A DNA stretch of 64,000 nucleotides, from positions 13,054,501 through 13,118,500 of the forward strand of contig OX485805.1 of assembly GCA_950295325.1 (NCBI GenBank), read 5' to 3'. Origin of the DNA: Polytrichum commune (Eukaryota > Streptophyta > Polytrichopsida > Polytrichales > Polytrichaceae). The translations under genes were made by a program, and so were the position numbers. The notes under the pieces were generated by a model. The model did no database searches, was not told the origin of the DNA, and was given only the letters and a program-made list of their open reading frames with translations. Position 1 is the stretch's first letter. The number at the start of each line of letters is the position of its first letter. This document shows, one piece after another, positions 46,301-56,512 of the stretch.

Positions 46301-47416
46301 CTGTCCACAAGACCAACAATGCAAGATCTTGTCCACCTCTGCTTCTGCCAACCCCGCAGCCGCAACTGGAACCTTCCGGGATTTGCTAGAATCCACTAGC
46401 ATGGACACCAAGTCAGTGGCGTCGTGCTGACACAAGGCACGATCACACTGCTCAACAATGGTGAAAGCTTCCGCAAGTGTCGCTCGGCCACCATGATCCA
46501 TGATGATCCTGGGTAAAGCTAAGTCAATGAGGCGTTTGTCAAGCTTTGACAAAAACACCTTTACCAACTGGCTCTCGGCGAAAACACCTCCAGATTCCCT
46601 AGCAAACCTCGCCAACCTCGTGTACATGGTACGAGGCGTGTCATCTTTCTCCCGTTGAAAGTCCTGGATACGCTGCATTTGATCGCTGCGGAAGCCTCCA
46701 TATTCCGCCTCCAAATGGAGTTGGAATTCTTGTAGAGGATCAAAACCCGGCGGAGCTCCTAAAGAAGCTAATGCCGCCTGGGTAGCCTGGGCATAACGTG
46801 ACAGTGGAAGAATGGGGCTCGAGGTACTCGCCGTTGCGGGAGCTTGGCCCTGAGCCGTGGGATTGATAGGAAAAGCTCCCTCCACATCCACTTCGTATAC
46901 TCCCTCCTGTACCTCCGTCTTAACCTCAGGGACGGCCATGAAACTGGAAGCTGCGCCTTCCTTCAATGCAGATACCAACTCAACCCGAGTCTCCCAGTAC
47001 CGCTCGACCTGGCGCAGTTCCATCCAATGAGTGTCCGTCCACTGCTCATAAGTTTGGAGAGCTTCATGCTCCAAATGTTGAGGCAAAAGCTCGAATGCAT
47101 ACCAATCGTTAAAATTGGTATTGCGTTGGCGTTTCTCTCGCATCCACGTACGAAACCGGATTTTCCAGTCTTGCAGAGAAATGGTCCCTGCTCGACCGGA
47201 AAACCGGTCCCGTATCCCTCCCCTAGTCTCCTCCTCCATATCGTCAAAGGTTCCCACCCACAGGACGTGAGACCGAGTGATAGTCCCCCACGCCGAACTA
47301 GGCTGAAAAGCCTCGTTGGGTGCTACCACTGGTTCCACGTCCGAGAGGTCCGAGGGATGACCTTCCGATGCTCCTGGGGACGGAGAACGATAATGTTGAG
47401 TACGAGTTGTAACCAT
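43334..47416 (-). CDS. Retrotransposon gag-protease-DNA methyltransferase polyprotein
   Basis: 1,360 residues, starting at ATG 47416. Residues about 50-345 are a Ty3-type gag. Two CCHC zinc knuckles follow: C367, C370, H375, C380 and C418, C421, H426, C431. A Ser/Ala/Thr-rich linker (about 450-690) leads to a pepsin-like retroviral protease with DSGA at 719-722. From about 940 to 1265 comes a complete cytosine-5 DNA methyltransferase (separate entry), then an acidic Ser-rich tail to the TAG. The protease presumably cuts the polyprotein; whether the methyltransferase is packaged in the particle is unknown. Ty3/gypsy elements do not normally carry such a domain. The frame is intact throughout. 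Plus-strand frames opposite it are shadows. Confidence 0.92.
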   Translation of the reverse strand: MVTTRTQHYRSPSPGASEGHPSDLSDVEPVVAPNEAFQPSSAWGTITRSHVLWVGTFDDMEEETRGGIRDRFSGRAGTISLQDWKIRFRTWMREKRQRNTNFNDWYAFELLPQHLEHEALQTYEQWTDTHWMELRQVERYWETRVELVSALKEGAASSFMAVPEVKTEVQEGVYEVDVEGAFPINPTAQGQAPATASTSSPILPLSRYAQATQAALASLGAPPGFDPLQEFQLHLEAEYGGFRSDQMQRIQDFQREKDDTPRTMYTRLARFARESGGVFAESQLVKVFLSKLDKRLIDLALPRIIMDHGGRATLAEAFTIVEQCDRALCQHDATDLVSMLVDSSKSRKVPVAAAGLAEAEVDKILHCWSCGQAGHAKKDCPSKHRQAQNVTTPKRKPFVPAKGSTKGTGNQLPKQLKCSHCGRNNHAVENCFALHPEKRPSSDREKTLEAKIGAMEERFKSLASSGQILASPSSSAAQASSSTPNYYMFGASGEVVSSAAMTRAQTVSRATPSTTGESVDSLRARHNSPADQIGQARLPLSFGLADAAQSVSGRNSSLEASSPSTDVVHTLASKVLHTPLFTAMDWSSSDIQPAKVFYLAGRILEGKATPSSLTVAQATADLPTTEDPEEAAKRRARLAKEAIASFDAHTLDGQEPTTSYHSPASAGAAYLSDVAARPARERQGIRPGVVRMVNDTGILVVSRTGSNVTQVSPRCVMMDSGAQPVMIGKRLAQELGLTAEDLAPCPFTIVTSIGHVERATGYTREPLQLSFRVKPGDSPAPLLLRCAVTDATNYDILVGQQALYPLGFGLDNWTEEAWIRPGWSVGDGRRELIPVAFAVAATIAPLSMVFGCGAMVDTLPYGSALLDESLAFMGSTDDPRDMAPKGALVRHPKDPLPPWRDSAELFRRCENIVHSLTPRTPVIPGVLSALAHPILWQPPDAGITLVELFGGIGTGLAAVLEAGLTVRRYVYVDNSQVSTRVARHHLHQLMVLYPQQLPPTAIRGCFSRLPRDVTLISEADLRHLGPVDMVIAGWPCQGHSRAGAGGGLEDTRSSLFWDLIRLMQWWYSHQFSPPAYIFENVPMFGDSRAKVVEGDHYVRQHLGDPILVDAASIGSYAHRPRWIWTNLTPSSTLAAAFSTVPPPFDQKVDNILDPNRTSLPVVRDDLPPLALVNKVGAPRRAFPTFMTFPQSFAFRDQGPGMVWDAHTKTHTEPLADERERAMGFRTGTTAAPGLSEGQRRFVLGQAMDLHTMVWTVGLCLSWQRHCGDQWLPLGAENSGQGAQRSTSIEEGIHAMVGEAEQTSQFEQHVMEELRAQHFYTASASSPLVVASSSHIGGDEEMPDSSASTETGGMVNAPSSH
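43622..44599 (-). other. DNMT3-like cytosine-5 methyltransferase domain inside the retrotransposon
   Basis: Motifs are in the linear order I-IV-VI-VIII-IX/X. Motif I is LVELFGGIGTGLAAV (945-959), binding S-adenosylmethionine. Motif IV is AGWPCQGHS (1032-1040) with catalytic Cys 1036. Motif VI is FENVP (1078-1082) with the catalytic Glu. Motif VIII is AHRPRWIWTNL (1117-1127). ADERERAMGF (1215-1224) and LGQAMDLHTMVW (1243-1254) fill motifs IX and X. The phrases GTGL, GPVDMVI, SLFWDLIRLM, and HRPRWIWTNL parallel those of DNMT3 (ATGL, GPFDLVI, FFEFYRLL, HRARYFWGNL). The order is not the rearranged one of plant DRM enzymes. All catalytic motifs are present, so the domain may be active. Confidence 0.9.
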
Positions 47417-48892
47417 AAACCCACAATGGGATGGTCACCGAATCAACAACCCAAATGAATTAGTATTCAGTTACAAAGAGAAAAAGGGTCAAAGGCAACC
47501 TGCACCTGCAACCACCACCAAAACTTATGGTCTGCTGGTCATTAACCCAGCCTCACCACAAGTGAAAACAAGCACCGCCCACTTGGTGCACAAACAAAGG
47601 TCCCGTCGGTCATTAATCCGACCTCACCTCCACAGTACCCTATCACAATCTAGGACTACACAAAATGGGGCAATGTTGGAATACTCCAACACAACAGCCC
47701 GCCACGGGGGAAGGTACCACAACAAAATACAAGGAACAATGCAAGAACAGCACTGGATCCTCTTCCCCAAAACAACACTTAAGCAGAAATCGAAAACGAC
47801 CGCAACCAACTGGCACCCGCCTGCAGTCGGTGGTCAAAACGAAAAGCCCCTGTTGCTTTGGAAAAGGAAAAGCACATATCCTATTCTTCCATTACAACCC
47901 AAAATTCAATGCATAAGGAAACTTGTGGAACCTATGTTCATGAACACAATTCGACCTCAACATAGGTCGAACGGTGATTCCACATGCCACAACATTCTTG
48001 TGGCAATCCCTTGGCAATCCTTAAACAATCCCCCAAATGAAATTACCTTAATATTTCATAAGAAGTTTGGGGTTCATCTTGTGTTCTTGATTAATGAAAA
48101 TAAGAAATTAACCTCTTAGAGAGAAAAGAAAAATAAGAAGTTGAAAGAAAACATTAATTAATTAATTAAATTAAATTAATTAATTAAAATTAAAAAAATC
48201 CGGTTTAAATTATTAAATTAAATTAAATTAAATTAAGTCTGGTTTTAATTCATTAACGCATTGATTAATTAAAACAAAAACAAAAACAAAAATAAAAAAA
48301 CAAAATACACAACCGGTTGGACTTGCAAGCACTTGGAAATCAACTGATTCCAGCAGAGATTGGAAATTCAATGAATTCTCATCACAATTCAAGTGATGTG
48401 TAAACTTCACAAGCACACCTCTTTCTTCTTGTTGCTCCGCAAATCCGCGATGTTGTCATTCCAGAACTTCACAACTTCATCAATTCTTGTCTTCACACCC
48501 TCCCTTGCGCGTTACATCTCAAGAATGAAGAAGAAAACATCAAAGATGAAGCATTCTTGCCAAGTGAGAAGGAAGAGAGTAGAACACTCATAATAGCTCT
48601 AAATCTCTTCAAATGCACACAAATTAGTCAAGCTATCTCTCACTCCACCAAGGGAGAATCCAAGAGTGTAAGTAGGGGAAGAAGAACTCAAGATTTATTG
48701 CAAAATCATGCAATCTACACCTCACACAAGCTCTCTCCACACACTAACTCACAAGACTTGACTTGGCAAGAATGCCAAGCCAAGGAGGAGGCTCCTCACT
48801 TAGGAGCCTTCCTCTCCACATCTAGATTCATCCATCCAAATCTAGATGGATGAAACCCAACGGATATGGTGCGGCTTTCGACGCCGCATACC
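47417..48892 (-). other. Retrotransposon leader and probable 5' LTR region
   Basis: About 1.5 kb upstream of ORF1. On the minus strand, 48892 to about 48300 has LTR-like character: a start near TGTCACGG, a TTGCAATAAATC polyadenylation-like site near 48694-48705, and no long open frame. Positions 48155-48310 are A+T low complexity (ATTAATTA, TAAAT and CAAAAA runs). A fragment at 48303-48330 (AACCGGTTGGACTTGCAAGC) resembles the hAT-like MITE family. The LTR-internal junction is not defined. Confidence 0.45.
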
Positions 48893-48902
48893 GTGACAGT
48901 AT

Positions 48903-49817
48903 GGAGGTTGGGGATTATTGATAACACATGGTGAGGATGGGTGGTCTAATCGCCGAGGCAATAATAGTTCCAAAGTTCCAAAACAATCGGCCGTCGATGG
49001 CGATATGTTGAGCAAATTGTTCGATGATGTAGAAATCTCAATCTACGTGGTACAATCATCACTGTTTCTAACAATCAATAATCACATAGGAGAATCTAGT
49101 AAGATCATTAGTGTTAGCCGCTCACCTTAAGTGGGCACTCAATTAGGAGCAATCCTCTAGGTTAGTTAGTTAAGCTCATAATTAGGAACATTCTTCTAGG
49201 TAGGTTAGTCAAGGCCATGGTTGGGCTCACTTATCTATAATGAACCATTGTTCATTTGGAATATACTTGCACAGTTTCTATCATAAGCTTGTGTTTCTTC
49301 AGAGGATGGCATGAGACATTTTTGCATTTGCATGGGTGCAGCATGCCGAGACAAACATTGGGTCCAAACTAGTCCCATAACAATTCAAAGAAGTCATCGT
49401 CCATTAGTAGATGGTATGAATAATTTACATGGTCTGTCTAGCTTGTATGTAGACTAGTATTAGTTTAGATATAAAAATCACATGGCACAATTCATATTAA
49501 TATTGCCTAAACCATACATGTAGGCATTTGGCATTAAAATGTATACATAGAACTTTGTATGTAACTAGTTGAAAAATTACACATAAATGATTAAGTATGC
49601 ATAGTGTGCATGCAATCTTGAGTTGAAAAACATGTCTCCACATGCATACATTACTTTCATGAGGTGAATGACAAGATGAAGCTATTGTTTATTTGGACAA
49701 TCCATATTCAAATTGCTTCTTCAATATTTCGTCCGTTTATATACTTGTAACTAAGATTTAAGTGTTTTTAGATTTATGCATGAATAATGGGCAATCTCAA
49801 CTGTCAATATGGTATTT
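48903..49817. other. Intergenic DNA, no gene seen
   Basis: Unique-looking A+T-rich sequence right of the retrotransposon. A local direct repeat TTAGGA(A/G)CA(A/T)T(C/T)CTCTAGGT-like lies at 49143 and 49181. Nothing else is recognisable. Confidence 0.45.
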
Positions 49818-50700
49818 TTTAGATTGCAAAACTACACAAATATCATATATGATGGTTGACAAACATGGAATAATAACATTCGAAGTTGTGATTGTTGTGT
49901 TGTGGATTTTCAAATTCTTGATTGGTATTTTTGTACACACAAGTGCACATTACCTACTATGTCCAAATATGTCTATATCCATGTTTAGTGTTTCCTCCGT
50001 GCAACTACAGATATTGCTAGCAAGAAGTACTCTTATCGTCATACAATGTTTGGTAACTTGCCAAAGCTGTCAATTGCTGACGATATATTAATTTGCTATG
50101 ATGAAGTTATAATTGAAGGTAAAGAAACTAGTATTGAGTTTGGACTTGCATGGAGGACATAGCATAATTTTAGAATGAACACAAATCCAATTCAAGCACT
50201 GACATACAAATACAATCTCCAAATTAATATACATTGTATCCGAACTTAAGTGGGATATGTCCGAGGTGCAAGCCACTCTCAAATTTTATTATTGGTCTCA
50301 CTCAGAGTTTCAAACTTCGAATCAATTGTAAACACATATATTCTGGCTGGTCAGCAACACAGTGAGCTATGTGGTGAAAGGAGGAACTACTTTCAATTAA
50401 CTGAAAGAAATCAAAATGTCGTGTGATATTGTACGAACTTATAAACTCATTGGTTGAACTTCGGATTCTTTTCTCTATAATACTTCTCTGTATTAAAGGT
50501 TCATCACATGCAAAACTCTGCTTCAATGGAGCCCATTTTAATAACCAAAACAGATGAGTAACAACTACATCATTAGGCACGTACATGTAACTTAAAACAG
50601 TAACTTCACATTTCATGAAACAATGTGGAATCTGGATACATAGTACCATCAGTCATCTTATCTCAGATAATCTGACCTGGGTAATTTGAGGACACATATA
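49818..50700. repeat. Segmental duplication, block 2, left part
   Basis: 49818-49940 pairs with 24925-25040. 49990-50560 pairs with 60960-61450 and 34730-35230. 50500-50690 pairs with 61864-62050 (GTACCATCAGTCATCTTATCT and CAAAACAGATGAGTA). Non-coding; it lies 3' of gene B. Confidence 0.7.
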
Positions 50701-51151
50701 TAGCGGTCAGAATCGCACCGCATATTCTTACAGACTGAATGTGTATAACACGAGAGACTCTGTTATAGCTACACTAGATTTTATTAGCGGAGGCCCCGCG
50801 TGTTCACAACTATGGCAGCAACACGTTACTTGATCTTCAGGCAACCGGGAGGCAAGCAGCTTGGCCACATTACAGCTCAAATCTGTCCATGGTCATCAGA
50901 GTACGTAGTAGCAAGAAGTCAGCAATCTCCAAGACAGTAATTACCACACTACAAGCCTTCCGTGCTAGAAAACAATGCAATTAAGGTCCAACTACCAGAG
51001 ACATGCTCAGTAGGCCCGGGATATCATAAAGAATCTTCAACCAAAAAGCAGCAGCTACATGAATGTTATGACTATCTATACATTTGTGTACATATATACT
51101 AATTGAGAGTAGTGTTACCTGTTCCTCATGTAAGCACCGTTGAGTTGTAGC

Positions 51152-51535
51152 TCAGAGAATGCACTTGATGGTTGTAAGGACGAGACCCAAGACTGTGTGC
51201 AGTAGTCCCAAAAGCTTGCTGACGGCGGCCACCTTCACTTGAATGCTCAGGTCCACATACACAAACACGAGCGCCGTCACATCCACAGGGACATGGCATT
51301 TCCCCTTCACCGCTTTGCCCGCCTTGTCGACGAGCTTGATATCGATATCTGCCACAACATAGATGTCGACCACAGCACCCACCGCAATCTCGACGCCCTC
51401 CACTTTGACGGGGACGGGGGTGTTGTTCTTGCAGCTGACTTTCTGGCCCTTGTGGCCCTTGTGGCCGTGTGTAGCCACCACCGCAGTCAGCAGGAGCATG
51501 ACCATGAGAACCGTCTTTGCCATGGAAGCCGCCAT
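51152..51535 (-). CDS. Small secreted protein, copy B
   Basis: 127 residues, single exon. The signal peptide is MAASMAKTVLMVMLLLTAVV with cleavage expected after ATHG. The mature chain begins HKGHKGQKVSCKNN, holds three cysteines (near residues 35, 78 and 125), and includes VDKAGKAVKGKCHVPVDV and ALVFVYVDLSIQVKVA. The C-terminus LLGLLHTVLGLVLTTIKCIL is very hydrophobic. It differs from copy C by a three-residue HKG duplication and a few substitutions, and from copy A far more. Function unknown; export to the apoplast or cuticle surface is an inference from the signal peptide. The promoter lies at 51600-51830 with a TATA box. The start is fixed by the signal peptide and by agreement with copy C. 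Confidence 0.85.
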   Translation of the reverse strand: MAASMAKTVLMVMLLLTAVVATHGHKGHKGQKVSCKNNTPVPVKVEGVEIAVGAVVDIYVVADIDIKLVDKAGKAVKGKCHVPVDVTALVFVYVDLSIQVKVAAVSKLLGLLHTVLGLVLTTIKCIL

Positions 51536-51830
51536 TGCACTACAACGTCCGATCCGGTCTCGGAAGGTTCAAGTAGAAGTTGACGACGGAGAGAAGGCGC
51601 TGGATAACAACGGCGCTGATTGTAGTAATGATTTCAGAAGTCGATCCACCATGCTTATATATATCCATTTGGGCCATGCAGACGGATTAGCCGTGCAGTC
51701 TGAGATCGACGCACGTGGAACTCAACGGCGAGACCTGACTGTGCAATCAGGTGCACAGTTCCCTACAACTGCCAGCGCATGCATAGTCCACTAGGGGCCC
51801 TGAATCTGATCACCTCTCTCCAGAGTTATC
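51536..51830 (-). promoter_or_regulatory. Promoter and leader of copy B
   Basis: The TATA box (TATATATA on the minus strand) is at 51656-51664, about 120 bp upstream of the ATG. Further upstream are an ABRE/G-box CACGTG (near 51711) and an RY-like CATGCATA (near 51778). The region is nearly identical to the promoter of copy C and is shared in older form with the orphan at 26050-26220. Confidence 0.65.
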
Positions 51831-52239
51831 AGCTGGGAAGGAGTGTGTAAGTTATCTGATGGTGCCGCTTGTGGAAGTGGTGTCTCTAATGCCATGCCCA
51901 CAGTAGGGCCAGTAGCTGCTCTTTGGCAGTAGGAGTCCCTTTTGATAGGGAGTTCATGTTTTTCCAATATTTACTGCTACCATGAAGGATTTTTCATGGC
52001 TGAGTGTATTATGTATCAAACTGCAGTCTCGCCCATTCACTTCACTACATCTAAGACAAAGTTTCTTATCGAGATGCAAACTCTCCGACTGTTATAGGTG
52101 AGTGGACGTTGGTCTTGGTGTGGGCATGCTAATAAGGTATTTGTGTGTTCTTCAAATGTATTTCTCTCTACACCCACTTCTCATAAGATGTGAAGTTCAC
52201 AATTAGTATGAAATGGTAAGCAAATCTGAATGTAGGTGT

Positions 52240-53130
52240 CCACACTATTACTGTTTTGGCTTTAGGCACATCTCCCTAACCACTATGACAAAGGCTGGGA
52301 CCAAAATGATGAACTTCATGGGCCCAATGAGCTTTTGTGCCAAAGTGTTAATGGTATGTAGCTACAAGTGTTGGTTTGGTATATAGGTGAATGTAAGGTA
52401 TCTATAACCAACATCAATAATGGTATTAAAGAACCTAGCCATATTTATCACAATTGTAATACCAATTAAATATTCATATGTGATGAGTATGTCAAGCCCA
52501 TGACATCAAGGTGGGAGAATTCATACCTAAGTTATTATTTATATAAATACCATCTAGACACATATTGATACTAGGACAAATTTAATTAAGGTTTGAAAAT
52601 TCTTGCATGATATTCACTTGAATGATGTCGAAAACAAAACACTGTCAAATATCCATACGCTAGTGGTATAAAAGAATGTGAAATCTTCATAATAGATGGG
52701 TACTAGATACCCAGATGGTATAAAAAGATAACGCCAAACCAACACTGGTAGCTATCACTTCCAAATTGAGTTACCGATGAGTTCTTTTGTAGGCTACCAT
52801 GCTTCTGCTGTGTGGGTGTAAACATGAGTAATTAAAATAGTTTTGCATTGCAAAGTGCTGGGATATTGTTAAAGTGCCAAGTGCCATGAACCCAGTGGTT
52901 TGGAGAAGGTGAAAATCCACATGGCCGAACCAAAATGAAAGCCTTTTAGTGCAAAACTGAGAGGCAGAGTAAGTTACAGGTAATGAAATTGAGTACAGTA
53001 AGTAACAAGTTAATGCAACATGCAACTTAGCCTTGTTGTCACATCCTAAGTGTGCACTTAAACTTGAATGCCAGGTGTGAGATCATGGGTAGGTTATGCC
53101 AAGTTTGGCATGTTCACGAATGGAGCAATT
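52240..53130. repeat. Segmental duplication anchor (pairs with 26395-26900)
   Basis: Collinear with block 1 but longer; the additional sequence at 52380-52740 has no partner. The phrases GATGAACTTCATGGGCCC and GCCAAGTTTGGCATGTTCACGAA are diagnostic. Confidence 0.65.
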
Positions 53131-53299
53131 AAGCCTTTTGACTGTTGTTATGGTGGAGAGGCACTTACTCCTTGATTAGGTGCAGCCTGTACTAGGGAGT
53201 GAACTAAATTTAGATACATGAGTACGTAGCAGCTCTTTTATTCCAGTCAACCTATTGTAATCGTACTTTTAAGCATGTTAAGAATACTTAGTATTGTTA

Positions 53300-53826
53300 T
53301 GCCCATTCCCCACCTGACTTTACCAAATAACCAAAAGTTTTTCTTACAAACCAGGTAAGCTCTCTTCATCATAGTGGAGGCACCCGATTATCCCCGTGCA
53401 CGGTGCACTTACAGGAACATGCTCCGGAGATCTTTTAGTAGATTTTAGTTAAGTAGCTTTCACACATGTTCATTATTTTATCTACCAAGTAATGAATGTT
53501 GGATAGTTTTTGTTCCATCCTCAAATGTCTTACCACTCTTTTATATGATAATTTGTTTTTGTTCTTGGAGCTCCTTGTGCCCTCATGGCTAAGACTAAAA
53601 AACAACCAAATCACAAGGGTTGGAGACAATACTTATAAAGGTCCTACATTCTTGACTCATCTCTAGGTGCGAATGGGAGGGTTGGTGATTGAGGGTTAAA
53701 ACCTCTACTTTTAAACCATGCCACATCACTTGCAAACTAGGCTCAAGACTAGATGGCCTCAATGGTTGATGGCCATGTTTTAAAAACAAACTTTTAGGCT
53801 AAGCTAAAGTCAGGTGGGAAGGGGGC
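53300..53826 (+). mobile_element. TIR MITE of the ATGCCC(CCT)CCCCAC family, copy 1
   Basis: About 527 bp with ends ATGCCCATTCCCCACCTGAC and the inverse of GTCAGGTGGGAAGGGGGCAT. An inverse copy lies at 58258-58778. Internal landmarks are GGAGCTCCTTGTGCCCTCAT and GAGGGTTGGTGATTGAGG-like. Target duplications are not clear. Confidence 0.7.
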
Positions 53827-53839
53827 ATTAGTCTATTTG

Positions 53840-54507
53840 TAATTTTTAAGAGTCTTGTTGGAAAATGAAAGAGGATTTACACAACACATGTGTGTAGGTT
53901 TGAACCATAAATTATGTTCAAAACATTAAAGTCCAAAACCAATCTTACATATTTCTATCATTGTCCAAGTCATGTTTTTAGGTAAGAATATTGTGATATG
54001 CCTGTGGAAAGGGTCACAATCAGGTTTAGTTACCATTGCTATTACCACAATCAGGTTGAAAGGTCGCCTCTCCTGTTTGAATTTTTAGACATGTTGTCTG
54101 TTATTTTCAAGTATGTCACTTTGGTCTGCCTCTAGCTCTCTCGGCATTCGGACATGCTGACTTCCAAATTAAATTCTTTCATTGAGCCTTGTTCAAATAT
54201 TATGATATGAGATGATTGGAACTTAACCTTCCAATGAAATCCTTGATTGTCTTTTCAAAAAAGCTAAAGCTACCTAGACATCAATAGCCACCATCCTGGT
54301 CTGTTGGTACAAGGCTACTTTTTACCACGCCTCGTGCTGGTAATTGCTTCTACCTGCTGTCTCTTCATGAGCCACTTGGCAACTTCACCAGTAAACTAGG
54401 AAGTCACGTTAGCCACTAGCTGATATCACTCCTGCCCATTTGATCGACAAAGTTTTCTCTTCCAATGAGAAGCAGTAAGTAATTAAAATCAAAATCAGTG
54501 ACACTGT
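53840..54507. other. Intergenic DNA, no gene seen
   Basis: Short frames only. No match to other parts of the window was noticed. Confidence 0.45.
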
Positions 54508-54840
54508 ACTAATTAGGATATTTAGTGTTTGATTATATTTAGTGTTGTTACCATCTTACCTTGTTCAACAGTAATTTTCAATTTCTTGATAATTAGTGTT
54601 AGACATAAATGTGTCGCTACCTTCCCTACTGCCACCTTCCTTGTTATATCCTTTTTTTAATATCCTTACCAATACTAAATGTAAACATGTAACTTCCACA
54701 TATTACCATTATAATTGATATTTAGTGTTTGAGTCTACATTTAATGTTACTTATTTTCATAGGGTTATTGATATTTAGTGTATGCGTTCGTATTTAGTGT
54801 ATCAAACACCAAATATCCTATTTAGTGTACTGTTCATACT
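54508..54840 (+). repeat. TIR MITE of the CACTACACTAAAT family, inside or next to a copia LTR
   Basis: Inverse of 38237-38597 over most of its length (TTGATTATATTTAGTGTTG, TTGTTCAACAGTAATTTTCAATTTC, TATTTAGTGTATGCGTTC). It ends about 57 bp before the primer-binding site at 54900, so it was probably inserted into the LTR. Confidence 0.6.
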
Positions 54841-55275
54841 TAGCTTTACTTAGTTGTGTACTCACTGTTCTACTCAATAAAAATATTTATGTTACTACAT
54901 GGTATCAGAGCGACCATTGAGTGATGAATGAGGTTGAAGATCTGAGAGAGAAATAGAGACCAGAGGATTTGGAGTTCATGAGAAAAATTGACTGCCGAAG
55001 GGACATGTGAAGGATACCTCCACCAGAGACGTCATTGATCCAGCCTTGAAGAGACAGTCGGGACATGAGCAGCAAGATTGAAGAATGTCAAACATCAGCA
55101 CCGGAACTTGCACCAAGACAAATAGTTAAGTGCCGAATAGATATTTTACACAGAAGGATCATCATTTAGGATTGCTGAAGCAAACAAGTTAGAAGGCACC
55201 TCACATTATGGAGTGTGGAAAATTAAAATGAGGACAATCTTGAAGGAGAAGTCATATCCGTTGCAGCCCATATAT
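54841..55275 (+). mobile_element. Truncated Ty1/copia-type retrotransposon: LTR end, primer-binding site, gag start
   Basis: The LTR end carries AATAAA (54876-54881) and finishes TACTACA at 54899. Immediately after it, TGGTATCAGAGCG (54900-54912) is the standard primer-binding site for initiator methionine tRNA. Downstream, 55180-55275 encodes ANKLEGTSHYGVWKIKMRTI, the hallmark start of copia gag (L.G.NY..WK..M...L). The rest of gag and pol is missing, replaced by segmental duplication sequence. Confidence 0.8.
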
Positions 55276-55419
55276 GATGCAGGCAATTCAAATTCGCCTT
55301 GCTCATTGTGTCTGCATGCTCTTGCTATGATTGGAAATGACCACCCAGTGCACCCTAGAATCTCAATTAGAAGCTAGTCTACCGTCTATCTGCAAGGATA
55401 GTGCGAACATTATAAAAAA

Positions 55420-55905
55420 TTTCTTAAGTACTTTCACATTAACTTTTTGAATTTAGACGAACTAATGTCCAGAGGTGCTGTTCAAGTTGGTGCATGCTTT
55501 GGCCTGGCTACGAATATATAGCTTCAACCTTTTTGAGGGCACAGAATACCAAGTGAGTTACGGACGCTCCTGTTTGTGTGGAAAGTGACTGCATTTTGTT
55601 TTTTGGAATTATGGCTTCTTTGGATTTTAGGAGCTGGTTAATATTGACTCTTGGCATCCTTACGACCCTCCAGAATCTAAGCTTTTGGGTGATGGTGAGG
55701 TACGTATGGAGCCCCTTTCATCTCGGCCGAGCTCATGGGAGATGAGATGATTTGTCTTTATAGAAACTTAAGTTTATCTGGTGAATTTCACACTCTAGAG
55801 ATCATCACGAGTAGACCCAGTTGGGATTTAAGCAACTAATAGACTTCATTCTCTTGAGGGCCACACAAGAATGGGGATGAGTCACTTGACCTACACCTGC
55901 AGCAG
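55420..55905. repeat. Segmental duplication anchors (pair with 28140-28275, 28645-28884, 30900-30990)
   Basis: Contiguous here but split in block 1 by the Tourist-like MITE at 28277 and by the 2-kb composite insertion 28885-30900. It therefore preserves the empty sites of both. Confidence 0.65.
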
Positions 55906-56108
55906 GATTTTTATTCTATTTTGTTCTTCTGATCAGAATACTGGACATGCCTCCACTGCAACATGAAAGAGTGAAGACAAGGCCGCAACAAAGAGGGTTG
56001 GCCACCTCACATGCGCTTTGGAATACAACCTGAACCACCTAACTGGCTTACCACTTGCAATACATAAATTTTCATCGGAGCCCCAGCCTCTATCAAACTA
56101 ATTGAGGT

Positions 56109-56512
56109 TACTACACTAAAATATTGTCTTTAGTGTCGTGACTCACGATTTGGAATTACGGAATGTTATAAGTATTTGCTGTATATCTCTTTTTCTTGCC
56201 AACAAGGGTTGAATTGCTTGTTTGGACATTATTTGTCATTCCTTGTAGTTTTTTGGGGGGGATTATAGGTTTACAGTGAGGCAATTACTGTCACTTACCA
56301 AGTGATTTTTTCATCCAAATTTCAATCATCCATGACAATGTTTCATCACAAGTTGCTGACAAGAGAAGGTAGGGGTTTGGCCAATGGATGAACTCATACA
56401 TCACCTATGACAATATTTGTTCACTTATTCATGAGAAGTGTCATATGAAAAGTTACCATAGTGACATAAAATACCATATGACACCAAATATCATATTTAG
56501 CGTAGCTACTCT
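56109..56512. mobile_element. TIR MITE of the CACTACACTAAAT family
   Basis: About 404 bp with ends TACTACACTAAAATATTGTC and the inverse of CATATTTAGCGTAGCTAC. Same terminal family as 1181, 38237 and 54508; the inside differs. Confidence 0.6.

Larger units (their letters stand above)
39797..48892 (-). mobile_element. Ty3/gypsy-type retrotransposon carrying a DNA methyltransferase and a PHD finger
   Basis: The minus-strand coding order is gag, protease, DNMT, RT, RNase H, integrase, PHD. Integrase after RT-RNase H defines the Ty3/gypsy type. The coding frame runs 47416 to 40187 with two TAG codons. Limits are inferred: the 10-bp repeat GTGACAGTAT occurs at 39787-39796 and 48893-48902. A purine tract (GAGGGGGG on the minus strand, about 39904-39912) sits where a polypurine tract should be, followed on the minus strand by a TG...CA stretch. 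I could not find a matching pair of LTRs, nor a primer-binding site of a common tRNA. The leader (47417-48892) is long and partly A+T-rich. One likely null mutation in 7.2 kb implies a young insertion. Confidence 0.75.

Noticed and set aside
48155-48310. A+T-rich stretch as matrix attachment region or origin
   Set aside because: Simple ATTAATTA and CAAAAA runs inside the retrotransposon leader explain it; nothing specific supports a function.
54900-54912. TGGTATCAGAGCG as part of a tRNA gene
   Set aside because: No cloverleaf around it. It directly follows an LTR-like end and precedes a copia gag start, so it is a primer-binding site.
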